Assembly (NCBI GenBank): GCA_965214695.1
Contig: OZ243967.1
Location: 682,001 to 746,000, forward strand
DNA length: 64,000 nucleotides
Reading direction: 5' to 3'
Origin: JAPOXR01 sp965214695
GTDB lineage: Bacteria; Pseudomonadota; Alphaproteobacteria; Rhodobacterales; Rhodobacteraceae
Below the pieces are notes generated by a model. The model was not told where the DNA came from. It searched no databases and was given only the letters and a program-made list of their open reading frames with translations. Below, piece by piece: positions 1 to 9,113 of the stretch. The stretch's first letter is position 1, and the number at the start of each line of letters is the position of its first letter. Made by a program: the position numbers and the translations under genes.

Positions 1-689
1 TCGGCCATGCCCTGCCCGATGGTGCTGCCGCCGCCAGTGACCACGTTGAACACGCCATCGGGCAACCCGGCTTCGGTCAGGATTTCGGCCAGGATCAAGG
101 TGGTGACCGAGGTGACCTCGGACGGTTTGGCCACGATGGTGTTGCCCGAGGCCAGCACATAGGGCACCCGCTCGCAAAGGATCAGGAAGGGGAAGTTCCA
201 CGGCGTGATAATGCCGACAACCCCCACCGGTTCGCGGGTGACCACGCCGAACATGCCATCGCCCAGGTTGTTGAAAGCATCACCATGCAGCGACCGGGCC
301 AGACCGCTGGCGTATTCGAACATGCCGGTACAGCCTTCAACCTCGGCGCGGGCCTGTGCAATGGGTTTGCCATTCTCAAGGGTTTCCCAATAGGCGATGT
401 CTTCGACGCGGGCGCGCAGGATCTCGGCGGCTCTCAAAAGCACCGCCGCGCGGTCGGCGCCACCGAGGCCCGACCAGCGACGGTCGTCAAAGGCGCGGCG
501 TGCGGCAGCCACGGCAAGATCAAGATCGGCGGTGGTACATTTGGGCGTCGTTGCCACGGGAACGCCGTGGCCAGGAGAGGCGCGCAGGAACGTCTTTCGG
601 CCCCCGGCGGGAATGCTGGTGCCATCGACGTAAAAACCGAAGGCGCGCGGTGTTTCGGGCAGGGAAAGTTGTGTGGCAGACTGATCCAT
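1..689 (-). CDS. NAD(P)-dependent aldehyde dehydrogenase, N-terminal part
   Basis: The gene reads leftwards from the ATG at 689 and runs off the window edge, so only the first 229 residues are seen. The fold is clear: ITPWNFPF lies near residues 161-168, KPSE at 188-191 and a glycine-rich VTGGGSTIG near 217-225, the cofactor-binding signatures of the ALDH superfamily. The catalytic Glu and Cys lie beyond the edge, so substrate class cannot be judged. Such enzymes oxidise an aldehyde to an acid with NAD(P)+. It lies 10 bp downstream of the cupin gene and closes a co-directional run with the alcohol dehydrogenase and sugar importer, so oxidation of an aldehyde made by that dehydrogenase is a fair inference. 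Confidence 0.9.
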   Translation of the reverse strand, partial: MDQSATQLSLPETPRAFGFYVDGTSIPAGGRKTFLRASPGHGVPVATTPKCTTADLDLAVAAARRAFDDRRWSGLGGADRAAVLLRAAEILRARVEDIAYWETLENGKPIAQARAEVEGCTGMFEYASGLARSLHGDAFNNLGDGMFGVVTREPVGVVGIITPWNFPFLILCERVPYVLASGNTIVAKPSEVTSVTTLILAEILTEAGLPDGVFNVVTGGGSTIGQGMA

Positions 690-699
690 GTGGGTGGCC

Positions 700-1263
700 C
701 TAGCTTGTGGCGTCAAGGCTGGTGCGCCAGTCGTTCCATCCGCCTTCGACCGAGGACGGGGCGGCGTGCCATTCCGGCATTGGCAGGCCTGTCGCCGGGT
801 CTTTTGCCGGGATCGGCAGCATCATGATCCGCTTGCAGGCGCGCTTGTAGTCTTCGCCTGACAGAAAGGCCTCCTGAATGTCGTCCCAGTCGCGCCCGTC
901 GGGATAGCCACCGCACATGTGGATATCCTCGGCCATCGAGGTCATTTCGTGGCTGACACCGGCAGGCATGACGATCACGTCACCGGCTTCTATCCGCACA
1001 TTGCTCCAGCCGCCTTCGCCCACGGACAATCTGAACTCCATCCAGCCTTGTGCGCAGCCCAGGCATTCGTGGGTGGTCGAATGAAAATGGGCGTATTCGT
1101 AGATTCCAGGGTAATCCCAGTTATTCGACCAACCGTTTTCGCGAAACCGGGCCTTCACCGCCACGGCACCGCCATTGGGAATTGCATCGCGGTGGACCAG
1201 AAGCGGGAGGCGGTTGTTTGGAATCTTGCCTTGCGGCTTGGAGAAGTAGACTTCGGTGGTCAT
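700..1263 (-). CDS. Cupin-domain protein
   Basis: A 187-residue single-domain cupin. The metal-binding pattern is visible as HFHSTTHE at residues 59-66 with a later His at about 105 (PAGVSH), the two motifs of the small beta-barrel. It resembles YjlB-like cupins found beside sugar and polyol operons; the reaction is unknown, and isomerase, epimerase and binding roles are all possible. It lies 13 bp downstream of the zinc dehydrogenase gene and 10 bp upstream of the aldehyde dehydrogenase, so it is almost certainly in the same operon. No signal peptide is seen, so it acts in the cytoplasm. Confidence 0.85.
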   Translation of the reverse strand: MTTEVYFSKPQGKIPNNRLPLLVHRDAIPNGGAVAVKARFRENGWSNNWDYPGIYEYAHFHSTTHECLGCAQGWMEFRLSVGEGGWSNVRIEAGDVIVMPAGVSHEMTSMAEDIHMCGGYPDGRDWDDIQEAFLSGEDYKRACKRIMMLPIPAKDPATGLPMPEWHAAPSSVEGGWNDWRTSLDATS

Positions 1264-1276
1264 CGCAGCCTCCCTG

Positions 1277-2302
1277 TCACATCACGATTTGGGTTTTGAG
1301 ATCTCGCGGACGGTCGGCGAAGCTGTCGAAGGCTGCCTGGATGTCCTCCAGCGGGTATTCCGCGCCGGTGAAGGCGCTGGTGTCGATCCGTCCGTGGATC
1401 AGAAGCGTCAGGGCGTCGTGCATGTCCTGCCCCATGCCTGCGACCGAGCCCTTGACCGAATTTTCCTGAAGAACGGTTTGTTGGATGTCCAGTGTCAGCG
1501 CCTGGTCGGGGCCGGTCAACCCGAAAGCGGCAAGATGCCCGCCCTTGCGCATCAGCGCCTTGGCCTCGGCGTAAAGGCCCGTGTTTCCGACGCTTTCGAT
1601 CACCACATCTGCGCCGCGCCCCTCGGTGGCATTCAAGACGGCGTACCGCAGATCCTCTGGCGCAACGGCGACATCAGCTCCAACGGCGCTGGCGGCAGCC
1701 TGCCGGTCCTTGGAAATGTCCGACGCGATGATTGGAGCCGCGCCGATGGTGCGCATGAGTTGCACATGGAGGTTGCCGATGGGGCCACAACCAAGAATGG
1801 CGACGGATTGGCCAAAGGTGATCTGCGATTTACGGGCGGCGCGGACGACGCAGGCCAAAGGTTCGGTCAGGGCCAGGACTTCGGTTGGAGTCTTTTCGGG
1901 CGCCGGGATCACAAGGCGGGCGGGCACCGAGATGTATTCGGCAAATCCGCCATCCATGTGAATGCCCATCTGGCGCATCCCGGGGCAGTTCAGGATCTCG
2001 TTTCGGCGGCACCAATAGCAGCGGGTGCAGCCAATGTTCGTATCCACGACCACGGGCTGGCCTTCGGAGAGACCCCGCACATCTCGGCCCAGCCCGGCCA
2101 CGTGACCCGTGAATTCATGCCCCGGAACCATGGGCAGGTGCTCGGCGGAATAATGGCCGTGAAAGATGTGGATGTCGGTACCACAGATGCCGGTGCGGGC
2201 AGTGCGGATCAGCGCTTCGTCTGGGCCGGGATCGGGGCGTGGACGCTCTTGCACCTCGAAGCGACCAGGCTCCTGAAGGACCGCGGCACGCATACCGGTC
2301 AC
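1277..2302 (-). CDS. Zinc-dependent medium-chain alcohol/polyol dehydrogenase
   Basis: A 341-residue MDR-family dehydrogenase related to sorbitol and threonine dehydrogenases. Catalytic-zinc ligands are seen as Cys40 (GICGTD) and the GHE motif at 61-63. The structural-zinc cysteine set follows (CTRCYWC and a later Cys near 105). A Rossmann motif GCGPIG lies in the middle of the protein. It would oxidise a secondary alcohol of a sugar or polyol with NAD(P)+. Its ATG overlaps the stop of the upstream permease gene (ATGA, 2299-2302), showing translational coupling to the importer and suggesting that it acts on the imported substrate. The exact substrate cannot be read from sequence. Confidence 0.9.
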   Translation of the reverse strand: MTGMRAAVLQEPGRFEVQERPRPDPGPDEALIRTARTGICGTDIHIFHGHYSAEHLPMVPGHEFTGHVAGLGRDVRGLSEGQPVVVDTNIGCTRCYWCRRNEILNCPGMRQMGIHMDGGFAEYISVPARLVIPAPEKTPTEVLALTEPLACVVRAARKSQITFGQSVAILGCGPIGNLHVQLMRTIGAAPIIASDISKDRQAAASAVGADVAVAPEDLRYAVLNATEGRGADVVIESVGNTGLYAEAKALMRKGGHLAAFGLTGPDQALTLDIQQTVLQENSVKGSVAGMGQDMHDALTLLIHGRIDTSAFTGAEYPLEDIQAAFDSFADRPRDLKTQIVM

Positions 2303-3243
2303 TTGACAACCCCTCGCAGTTTCGACCGGTCAATGGTGAGTGCGATGGCGACGATAAGCACGATGCCGAAGACCATCTGTTGCTGGGTCGCATCCACTTC
2401 AAGGTAAACCATGGCAGCCCGGATCACCATGACGATCAACGTGCCGATTGCAGTGTTCACAACGCCGCCGACGCCGCCTGTCAGGGGTGTGCCGCCAACC
2501 AGGACGGCCACGATGGCCAGCAATAGAAAGCCATTCGCAAGGTTGGCATCGCCGCCCGAGAGCTTGACCGAGAACATAAGACCGGCAATCGCGGCAAAGA
2601 CGCCGGAGATGCCAAAGGCGATGATCTTGACGCGATCCACGTTCAACCCGGACGCTACGGCGGCCAACTCGCCCGCCCCGACCGCCTTCAGGGCCTGTCC
2701 GAACGTTGTGCGCGTCTGCAGAAACCAGGCGACAAGAAGAAGGATCAGGGCAATCGCCAATTCGTGCGGTACACCTGCCGTGTTCCCGAACATCCAGCCG
2801 AAACTTTCGTCACGCAACGTGGCATCCATGTAAAGCGCGCGTTGACCCGACAGCCATTTGGCAATCGACAGGGCCACGAATCCGATGGCGAGCGTCGAGA
2901 CGAAGGACGGCACGAAAAGCCGCGTGGTGATATAGCCTGAGACCATGCCAAAGACGGCGCCTGCCAGGATAACGATCAGAGCTATCCCGATGCCGAATTG
3001 TGCCAGATAGACGGTTGCCATGACGGTCACCATATTGGCCAGTTGTTGCACCGAAAGATCGATGCCGCCGATATAGATCGCGAAGGTCATGCCAAGTGCC
3101 ATGATGAAAAGGGGCACGATGTCGGACATCAGAAGGACCAGTCCGGCAGGATCGAAGAACGACGGATTGGCGATGCCCACGAGGGCGACCAGCACCAGAA
3201 GGGTGATCCAGGGGAAATGCGGTTTGAGGCGCTCGAGGTTCAT
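2299..3243 (-). CDS. CUT2 sugar ABC transporter permease (RbsC/BPD_transp_2 family)
   Basis: A 314-residue integral membrane protein with about 8-10 hydrophobic helices and a C-terminal region containing LVGGTPLTGGVGG, the conserved glycine-rich cytoplasmic loop of RbsC/XylH-type permeases. It forms half of the membrane channel for a monosaccharide or polyol. The operon holds a second, longer permease (4765-5835), so the channel is probably a heterodimer, unlike the RbsC homodimer. It lies 8 bp downstream of the ATPase gene and overlaps the dehydrogenase start by 4 bp. Confidence 0.92.
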   Translation of the reverse strand: MNLERLKPHFPWITLLVLVALVGIANPSFFDPAGLVLLMSDIVPLFIMALGMTFAIYIGGIDLSVQQLANMVTVMATVYLAQFGIGIALIVILAGAVFGMVSGYITTRLFVPSFVSTLAIGFVALSIAKWLSGQRALYMDATLRDESFGWMFGNTAGVPHELAIALILLLVAWFLQTRTTFGQALKAVGAGELAAVASGLNVDRVKIIAFGISGVFAAIAGLMFSVKLSGGDANLANGFLLLAIVAVLVGGTPLTGGVGGVVNTAIGTLIVMVIRAAMVYLEVDATQQQMVFGIVLIVAIALTIDRSKLRGVVK

Positions 3244-3251
3244 GTTTTCTC

Positions 3252-4754
3252 TCAGATCATGTAACGGACAAGATCATACAGGCTGGGCTTGTCGCCCGGC
3301 GTGCCGTCGAACCGTTTCTGGAATGCGCCGTCCTTGAGGACGAGGATGGTGTGCGAGAGGCCGATGGCCTCTTCCAACGTGTCGGCGACCAGTATGATGC
3401 CGACGCCGGCGTCCGACATCTCGCGGATCATTTCATAGACGTCTTCCTTCGCGCCGATATCCAATCCGCGCGTGGGGTGGTCCAGGAGGATGATGTCGGA
3501 CCCGCCCGAGCGCCATTTGGCCAGAACCACCTTTTGCTGATTGCCGCCCGAAAGACCGCCGCAATCCTTGTTTTCGGACGGTGTCTTGATGTCCAGTTTT
3601 TCGATCCACTGGCGGGCCATTCTGCGTTGTTCACCCACGCGCAGCACACCGTTTGAGGCATAGTTCTGCATTTGGCTGAGGGTCATATTCTCGAAGACAT
3701 TCATGCCCGCCACGATGCCTTCGATCTTACGTTCGCGCGGGACATAGCCAATGCCACGCTTGACACCGGTGCGGGCGCTGAAGCGGGTAATCGTCTGGCC
3801 CTTGATCGTGACCGTGCCCGATGTAGGCGCGTCGAGACCATAGAGTGTGCGCAGGACCGCCTGACGCCCCGACCCTTCTGTGCCGACCAGGCACAGCACC
3901 TCGCCCGCATGCAGATCGAAAGAGATGTCGCGAAAGCCCGGGCCGCTGACATTGTCGAAGCACGCCAAATGCGTCGTCAGGTCATAGGGTTTCTGCTTTT
4001 GCTCGCGGTAGTATTCCTTGTCGACGTCACGGCCGACCATCTTGTGCTGGATGGCGTCCACCTCCGCCGCTTCGTGGGCGACGACGTCGACCACCTCGCC
4101 GTCCTTCATGACATAGATGCGGTCCGACAGCTCCAGCACCTCGTCCATGCGGTGGCTGACAAAGATGAAGGAGGCGCGGTTCGTCAAATCGCGGACGATC
4201 TGGAACAGGAGGTCCACCTCTTCCTTGGCGAGAACAGAGGTCGGTTCGTCCAGCAGGATCACCAAATCACCGTCGATGCGCTCTTCCAGGGTCAGGACTT
4301 TTGCAAGCTCGACCAACTGCCGTTGGGCAAAGGACAATTTCGAGGTGATCAGGCCCGGGTCAATGTCCAGCTTGACCTTGGCAAGCTGCACCTTGGCCGC
4401 CGACGCCATCTTGCCCCAGTCGATCACGCCATAGCGGACGAATTGACGTTCGTACCCGAGGAAGATGTTTTCCATCACTGTGAGGTTGGTGATCAGCGAT
4501 TGCTCTTGAAAGACCATGCCGATGCCGTGGTCCATGGCCTGGCGCGGGTTTTGAAAACGCACCGTAGTGCCGTCGATGGCGATGTTGCCACCGTCAGGCT
4601 GATAGGCACCGTAGATCACCTTCATCAGCGTGGATTTGCCGGCACCGTTTTCACCGACAAGGCCGACGATCTCGCCCCGCCTCACCTTGAAATCCACCGC
4701 CTTCAGCGCATGGACACCCGGGAAGTGCTTGTCGACGGCCTGAAGTTCGTACAC
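3252..4754 (-). CDS. CUT2 sugar ABC transporter ATP-binding protein, two fused ATPase domains
   Basis: A 500-residue RbsA/MglA-type protein with two nucleotide-binding domains. The first has Walker A GENGAGKST at 34-42, signature LSFAQRQ and Walker B LLDEPTS. The second has the degenerate Walker A usual in this family (GTEGSGRQ) and signature LSGGNQQ, but its Walker B reads LLDHPTRG, with His where the catalytic Glu normally stands. The second site is therefore probably non-hydrolytic and the first does the work. It energises import together with the two flanking permeases. It is in one operon with them (gaps of 8 and 10 bp). Confidence 0.93.
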   Translation of the reverse strand: MYELQAVDKHFPGVHALKAVDFKVRRGEIVGLVGENGAGKSTLMKVIYGAYQPDGGNIAIDGTTVRFQNPRQAMDHGIGMVFQEQSLITNLTVMENIFLGYERQFVRYGVIDWGKMASAAKVQLAKVKLDIDPGLITSKLSFAQRQLVELAKVLTLEERIDGDLVILLDEPTSVLAKEEVDLLFQIVRDLTNRASFIFVSHRMDEVLELSDRIYVMKDGEVVDVVAHEAAEVDAIQHKMVGRDVDKEYYREQKQKPYDLTTHLACFDNVSGPGFRDISFDLHAGEVLCLVGTEGSGRQAVLRTLYGLDAPTSGTVTIKGQTITRFSARTGVKRGIGYVPRERKIEGIVAGMNVFENMTLSQMQNYASNGVLRVGEQRRMARQWIEKLDIKTPSENKDCGGLSGGNQQKVVLAKWRSGGSDIILLDHPTRGLDIGAKEDVYEMIREMSDAGVGIILVADTLEEAIGLSHTILVLKDGAFQKRFDGTPGDKPSLYDLVRYMI

Positions 4755-4764
4755 GCGCCCGCCC

Positions 4765-5835
4765 CTACTTCACAAAGCTGATGGATTTGCGATTTGTCGA
4801 CAAGACGACGGCGATGATGACAAGGATGCCCAGGACGCCATCCTGAAGCCAATTGGGCAATCCGATCACCACCATACCGTTGTTGATCACGTTGACGATC
4901 AGGACACCGACCAGCGTGTTCCAGACGCCGCCGATCCCGCCCCAAAGAGCGGTACCGCCGACCACGACGGCGGTGATCGAGATGAACATGAAGTTGTTGC
5001 CCGTCGCGGTTTCCGCAATCCCGATCCGCCCCACGGCCATGAGCGCGCCGAGAGCGAAAAACATGCCGGCCAGGGTAAAGCCCATAATGCGCACCCGCGA
5101 AACGTTCAGACCGCTTGATTTGGCCAGTTCCTCGCCGCCGCCGACGGCATAGAAGTTCCGACCAAGTATCGTGCGCGACTGGATGAACCACGCCACGAGC
5201 AAGGCAAAAAGCGCCACGTAGCACATGATCGGAAAGTTCAGCCACCGGACGGTAAGAAGCGAGCGGAACAATTCGTCCTCGACCCGGATACGGTCGCCTC
5301 CTGTCAGCAAAAGTGCAAAGCCCGTGCCGACAAATCCCATGGCCAGCGAGGCCATGAACGAGGGGATCTTGAGTTTGACGTGGATCAGCCCGTTGATGAA
5401 CCCGGTCACGCCGCCAACCACAAGCGCGAGGGGAATGGCCAGCCAGGCCCAACTGGCCAGCGTGCCGCCCATGGCGATGAACGCAAAGGCAAAGATCACG
5501 GCGCTGACGGACACGGTTCCTTCCATCGAAAGGTCAATCGACCCCATGATGATGATGAAGGTCACACCGATGGCAACCATCAGCGCAGGCGTTGCAGCTA
5601 CCGCTATGCGCGAGGCATTGCGGATCGAAAAGAACCGGGAATCAAAAAGATAGATGTGGTCTTTGCCGTCGCGAAAATCCTCGAGCCATTCAAAGACCGG
5701 GAACAACAACACCAGAACGGCCAGAACCAGAAGCGGTGCCAAAAGCACCAATCGCTCGCGCGGGAGCCAAATGCCCCAATCACTCGCGCGGGAGAACACA
5801 GAAGATCTTGAGTCATGTGCCGTTGTAGCCACCAT
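4765..5835 (-). CDS. CUT2 sugar ABC transporter permease (second, longer)
   Basis: A 356-residue RbsC-family permease with multiple transmembrane helices and the loop VVGGTALWGGIGG. The chosen start is ATG at 5835; a TTG-initiated extension to 5868 is possible but adds an arginine-rich stretch not expected in the family. Relative to the other permease it has an extra periplasmic segment after the first helix (residues about 50-75, containing EDFRDGKD). It is the first membrane component read after the binding-protein gene, from which a strong stem-loop (5896-5923) separates it. Confidence 0.9.
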   Translation of the reverse strand: MVATTAHDSRSSVFSRASDWGIWLPRERLVLLAPLLVLAVLVLLFPVFEWLEDFRDGKDHIYLFDSRFFSIRNASRIAVAATPALMVAIGVTFIIIMGSIDLSMEGTVSVSAVIFAFAFIAMGGTLASWAWLAIPLALVVGGVTGFINGLIHVKLKIPSFMASLAMGFVGTGFALLLTGGDRIRVEDELFRSLLTVRWLNFPIMCYVALFALLVAWFIQSRTILGRNFYAVGGGEELAKSSGLNVSRVRIMGFTLAGMFFALGALMAVGRIGIAETATGNNFMFISITAVVVGGTALWGGIGGVWNTLVGVLIVNVINNGMVVIGLPNWLQDGVLGILVIIAVVLSTNRKSISFVK

Positions 5836-5895
5836 GGAGTCCCATTCAGACGCGCGCAGTCTGCGCAATCACCGCACATCACACAAGAGTTTTGT

Positions 5896-5923
5896 GGGAG
5901 CGGCCAAAGACCCGGCCGCTCCC
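5896..5923 (-). promoter_or_regulatory. Intra-operon stem-loop after the binding-protein gene
   Basis: A perfect 10-bp inverted repeat (GGGAGCGGCC, loop of 8 nt, GGCCGCTCCC) lies between the stop of the binding-protein gene and the start of the permease gene. There is no U-tract on the minus strand, so a stabilising or attenuating mRNA hairpin is more likely than a full terminator. Equivalent hairpins occur at the same place in three other transport operons of this window. Confidence 0.75.
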
Positions 5924-5933
5924 CAAGGGGAAA

Positions 5934-7043
5934 TCACTTGTACATGATCTGGCCGTTCGAGGGCCCCCAGAAATCGTTCCAGTCATACTCCGGGACGTTG
6001 TCCAGATAGGCCGCCTTGAACTCGGCAGCGTCCTCGGGCCTGACCATGATGGTCGGGCCGTAGAACTCGCGGTGTTCGTGGGGCTCTTCCGATGGCTTAA
6101 AGGTGCCGATGGCCGCGTGATAGGCCAGGGCCGCCGTGATACCGCCACCCCAATGCGGGTTGGTGAAGACGGTGGCGAGGATCTTTTTCTCGCGCACAAG
6201 GTCCACCGCTTGCGGGTTGCCGTCATAGGTGACGATTGGCACGTCCATCCCTTCGGCGCGAAGCGCCTCAAGCACGCCGTACCCGATGGTATCGTTGGCG
6301 CAGTGAACGCCGGTGATCTCGTCGCCATAACGGGTGATAAAGCCCTGCATGACTTGATTGGCCTTCTGGGTGTCCCAGTCGGCGGGCTGGGCATCCAGCA
6401 GTTCGACATCCGGATAATCCTTCAGCGCGTTCTTCAGGCCCTGAAGACGTTCGATGGCCGGGTTGTTCGAGGCGATGCCGCCCAGGTGCACAACACCGCC
6501 CTTGCCGCCCATGGCGTCAAGAAGGATGCGCGCGGTTTGTTCGGCAGGCTTTTCATCCGACCACGACATGTGGCTGACGTAGTTGTCGCCGAAATCCCAT
6601 GGATGCAGGTCGTCGGTCTTGTTCCAAAGGGTCGAGACATAGGCCCCTGCTGCGGCGCAGGCTTCGACCACGGGCCGCGCGTTCGGCGCATCGTTGGTGT
6701 CGATGGCAAGCGCCAGTTCGCCGTTCGTCTTGGCCAAAAGTGCCTTTACGTCAGCCAGTGATTTTTCCGACGATCCTTCGTTGATCAGGTGTGTCAGGTC
6801 GTCATTGGTTTTTCCGAGGCTGCGCACAAAGGCTTCGCCGCCCGAAACAATTTCGTTCCAGTAAGGGTTGGTGCGGTTCCGATAGCTCCAGGCAATGGTC
6901 GGGTTTGCGTAGGTAGCTGCCATGACGGGCGACGGCCCGAACATGCGCACCGCTGCGGCACCAGAGACACCATAGGCACCGGCCAGTAGAAAATTCCGGC
7001 GCGAGACGGCTTCCGCCTCAATGAACTTCTTGATGAATGACAT
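5934..7043 (-). CDS. Periplasmic sugar-binding protein of the CUT2 importer
   Basis: A 369-residue RbsB-like substrate-binding protein (Peripla_BP_4 type). The N-terminus carries a twin-arginine signal, SRRNFLLAG at residues 14-22, followed by a small-residue segment ending near VMAA, so export by Tat is likely. Two alpha/beta lobes follow; typical signatures are GGIASNNPA in the first lobe and VHCANDTIGYG and VTYDGNP in the second. It captures the sugar or polyol and delivers it to the permeases. It is the first gene of the operon, 237 bp from the divergent TetR gene, with a probable operator between them. Confidence 0.92.
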   Translation of the reverse strand: MSFIKKFIEAEAVSRRNFLLAGAYGVSGAAAVRMFGPSPVMAATYANPTIAWSYRNRTNPYWNEIVSGGEAFVRSLGKTNDDLTHLINEGSSEKSLADVKALLAKTNGELALAIDTNDAPNARPVVEACAAAGAYVSTLWNKTDDLHPWDFGDNYVSHMSWSDEKPAEQTARILLDAMGGKGGVVHLGGIASNNPAIERLQGLKNALKDYPDVELLDAQPADWDTQKANQVMQGFITRYGDEITGVHCANDTIGYGVLEALRAEGMDVPIVTYDGNPQAVDLVREKKILATVFTNPHWGGGITAALAYHAAIGTFKPSEEPHEHREFYGPTIMVRPEDAAEFKAAYLDNVPEYDWNDFWGPSNGQIMYK

Positions 7044-7159
7044 GGGGTGATCCTCCTTTTTTCCACAGCGCCCGCCCTTGGGTCCGTGGTCTCTGCGTTT
7101 TTGCTCCGACCCATCGGTGATCGATCGAATTGCTCATGACGTTACGGCCGATTCGACAT

Positions 7160-7179
7160 GTAACGGACTAGTTAGTTAC
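7160..7179. promoter_or_regulatory. Probable TetR operator in the divergent promoter region
   Basis: An imperfect 20-nt palindrome, GTAACGGACT then AGTTAGTTAC, matches at 8 of 10 positions per arm and is centred on ACTAGT. It sits between the importer operon (starts 7043, minus) and the TetR gene (starts 7281, plus). Position and symmetry fit a dimeric TetR-type repressor controlling both directions. No protein-DNA evidence is available here. Confidence 0.6.
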
Positions 7180-7280
7180 TCCTACTTCCGCAAGTCTGTC
7201 AAGTAGGGTATAGAGATCAGGAACCTAACGGGATCCAGGGCGCGGCCCTTGCAGGCTTGCGGCGATTGGGACAAGACAGG

Positions 7281-7913
7281 ATGCAGGAAACAAAGCCGCG
7301 AACCCGCGACGCAGAGTCCACCAAGGCGCGCATTCTTTCAGCGGCCAAGGCCGAGTTTGCCCGCCTTGGTCTTGCCGGCGCGCGGGTTGACGAGATTGCG
7401 GACAAGGCGAAAGCCAACAAACGCATGATCTATCATTACTTTGGAGCTAAAGAGGATCTGTTCCGCGCCGTGCTGGAGGACGCCTATCTGGACATTCGAC
7501 GCGCCGAGCAGAAATTGAATTTGGATGCCGTCCCGCCCCGCGAGGCACTGGAAACGCTGGTTCGGTTTACTTGGGGTTACTACCTCAAGAACCCCGAATT
7601 CATCCGGCTGGTGAACAGTGCCAACTTGCATCGGGGCCACCATCTGGAAGGATCAGACCGGTTGAGCGAGGCCAGTCGCCAATATGTTGGATTGGTGCAG
7701 AAGATTTTGGAGCGCGGCGTGGCCGAGGGCGATTTTCGCCCCGGTGTGGACCCTGTTCAACTGAACATCACCATCGCGGCGATTGGCTATTATTACCTGA
7801 CCAACCGCTACACCGGAAAAATCCTGTTCGAACGCGACTTTGTGACGCCCGAGGCCCTGGATGAGCGACTGAGATTCAATATTGAAACGGTCCTGCGGAT
7901 CGTGTCGGCCTAG
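7281..7913 (+). CDS. TetR/AcrR-family transcriptional regulator
   Basis: A 210-residue TetR-type repressor. The N-terminal helix-turn-helix is recognisable (ILSAAKAEFARLGL, then VDEIADKAKANKRMIYHYF), followed by an all-helical ligand domain. ATG at 7281 is preferred to the TTG at 7257 because homologous proteins begin just before the charged RTRDAE segment. It is divergent from the CUT2 operon with a palindrome between, so it probably represses that operon until the substrate or a metabolite binds. Confidence 0.9.
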   Translation: MQETKPRTRDAESTKARILSAAKAEFARLGLAGARVDEIADKAKANKRMIYHYFGAKEDLFRAVLEDAYLDIRRAEQKLNLDAVPPREALETLVRFTWGYYLKNPEFIRLVNSANLHRGHHLEGSDRLSEASRQYVGLVQKILERGVAEGDFRPGVDPVQLNITIAAIGYYYLTNRYTGKILFERDFVTPEALDERLRFNIETVLRIVSA

Positions 7914-8078
7914 GTAACCCCGTAATCCGCAACCGAACAATGCTGTTCGAGGCTCCCCCTGGCGCATCACGAGCACGCTTTGTTTCGCCTGCCGGACCAC
8001 TCGGGCCGCATTGGAGCCGGCCAGCGGAAAGGTGGGTCGATCTTGGTGGAGGATTCTTCCCGGTCGGGGCAAACCCGA

Positions 8079-8843
8079 CTATTCCCTGCGGGCGAGCGTC
8101 AGGTCGACATCCGTATCCGGGGAACGGCTCAGCAGGTGAGCAAGCCGATCGCGAAAATAGTCGGCGTGACATGTCATCTCCGCGACAAGCGTCGGACGGT
8201 CCCGATCGCCAATTGCCCGGATTATTTTCAGGTGCTGCCTGATTGCGAGGTCAAACAGGGACGAATTCCGGCCATCGGCCGGGCTCATGCGCCCGTACTC
8301 GTCACGGAAAATGAAGAACGAAATTCGACGTGCCAGGTTTGTCAACTGCCAGGCGTAACGTGAAATGAACCTGTTCTGCGTTGCGGCAGCGAGTCGGCGA
8401 TGAAACTCCGCATTTGTCGCGGTGACGCCCAGAAAATCAAGTTCACCGGCCCGCTCTTCATATCGCCTCTCGATGGAGTCGAGGTCGTCCGCGAGGCCGG
8501 GGTCGCTGAAGACCAGGATGGATGCAACCATACGCTCTGACAGGATATAGGCTTCGAAGAGCTCGCGTGTATTGGTCAAGGTAAAGGGCGTGACCCGCAA
8601 TCCGCGATTTCCCCGTGACTCGATCAGGCCTTCGGCGATCAGCCGGTTGAGAGCCTCGCGCAACGGGGTCCGGCCGATCTGGAATTCCGACAGCAGCTGC
8701 TTTTCGTCGACATTGCAACCGGGCTTGAGCGAAAGATCGATGATACGGTTCCTGAGCAGGCTGGTTGCGCTGTCGGTCTTGGAAACCGTTTCGCCGGGCT
8801 CGATCGTGCCGACGGGCCCGTCGATTTGCCCAGCCATTCTCAT
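8079..8843 (-). CDS. GntR-family regulator, FCD/FadR subfamily
   Basis: A 254-residue regulator: an N-terminal winged helix (LLRNRIIDLSLKPG, then LLSEFQIGRTPLREALNRL) and a C-terminal all-helical FCD ligand domain with the metal-type histidines (NAEFHRRL, later RQHLKII and CHADYFRDRL). An AAGGAG Shine-Dalgarno sequence precedes the ATG at 8843. It is the last gene of the minus-strand hydantoinase arm, about 270 bp after hyuB, and is the only regulator in the cluster. By inference it binds the two ATATAT palindromes at 15153 and 19170. Confidence 0.9.
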   Translation of the reverse strand: MRMAGQIDGPVGTIEPGETVSKTDSATSLLRNRIIDLSLKPGCNVDEKQLLSEFQIGRTPLREALNRLIAEGLIESRGNRGLRVTPFTLTNTRELFEAYILSERMVASILVFSDPGLADDLDSIERRYEERAGELDFLGVTATNAEFHRRLAAATQNRFISRYAWQLTNLARRISFFIFRDEYGRMSPADGRNSSLFDLAIRQHLKIIRAIGDRDRPTLVAEMTCHADYFRDRLAHLLSRSPDTDVDLTLARRE

Positions 8844-9113
8844 CGACCCAGGTCTCCTTTAGATTCCGCCATGCAGTTCCGCCCTTCGATCATGTTCTGC
8901 CCTCGACATGCCCCACCATTGCTGCCGGCGGCGCCTTGGGCGCGTCCCGGTGCGTCATTACCCCAATTTCGCCGACCCCGCACGGTCCGGGGACCGGCGA
9001 CGCCGACTGCGCGTCGGCCGGCATGTCCGTAATCCCGGTCCTGGATCCTGCCTGCCATCCTACCGTCATCCGTGCTCCGCCTTGTCCTCTGCCTGTCCAT
9101 CTGCCCGGTACGG

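Noticed and set aside
1256..2407. Plus-strand frame of 383 codons
   Set aside because: Antisense to the zinc dehydrogenase, whose metal-ligand motifs are unmistakable.
8063..8079. GTCGGG-GCAAA-CCCGAC stem-loop as terminator of the GntR gene
   Set aside because: Only 6 bp, overlaps the stop codon and lacks a T-run; too weak to list.
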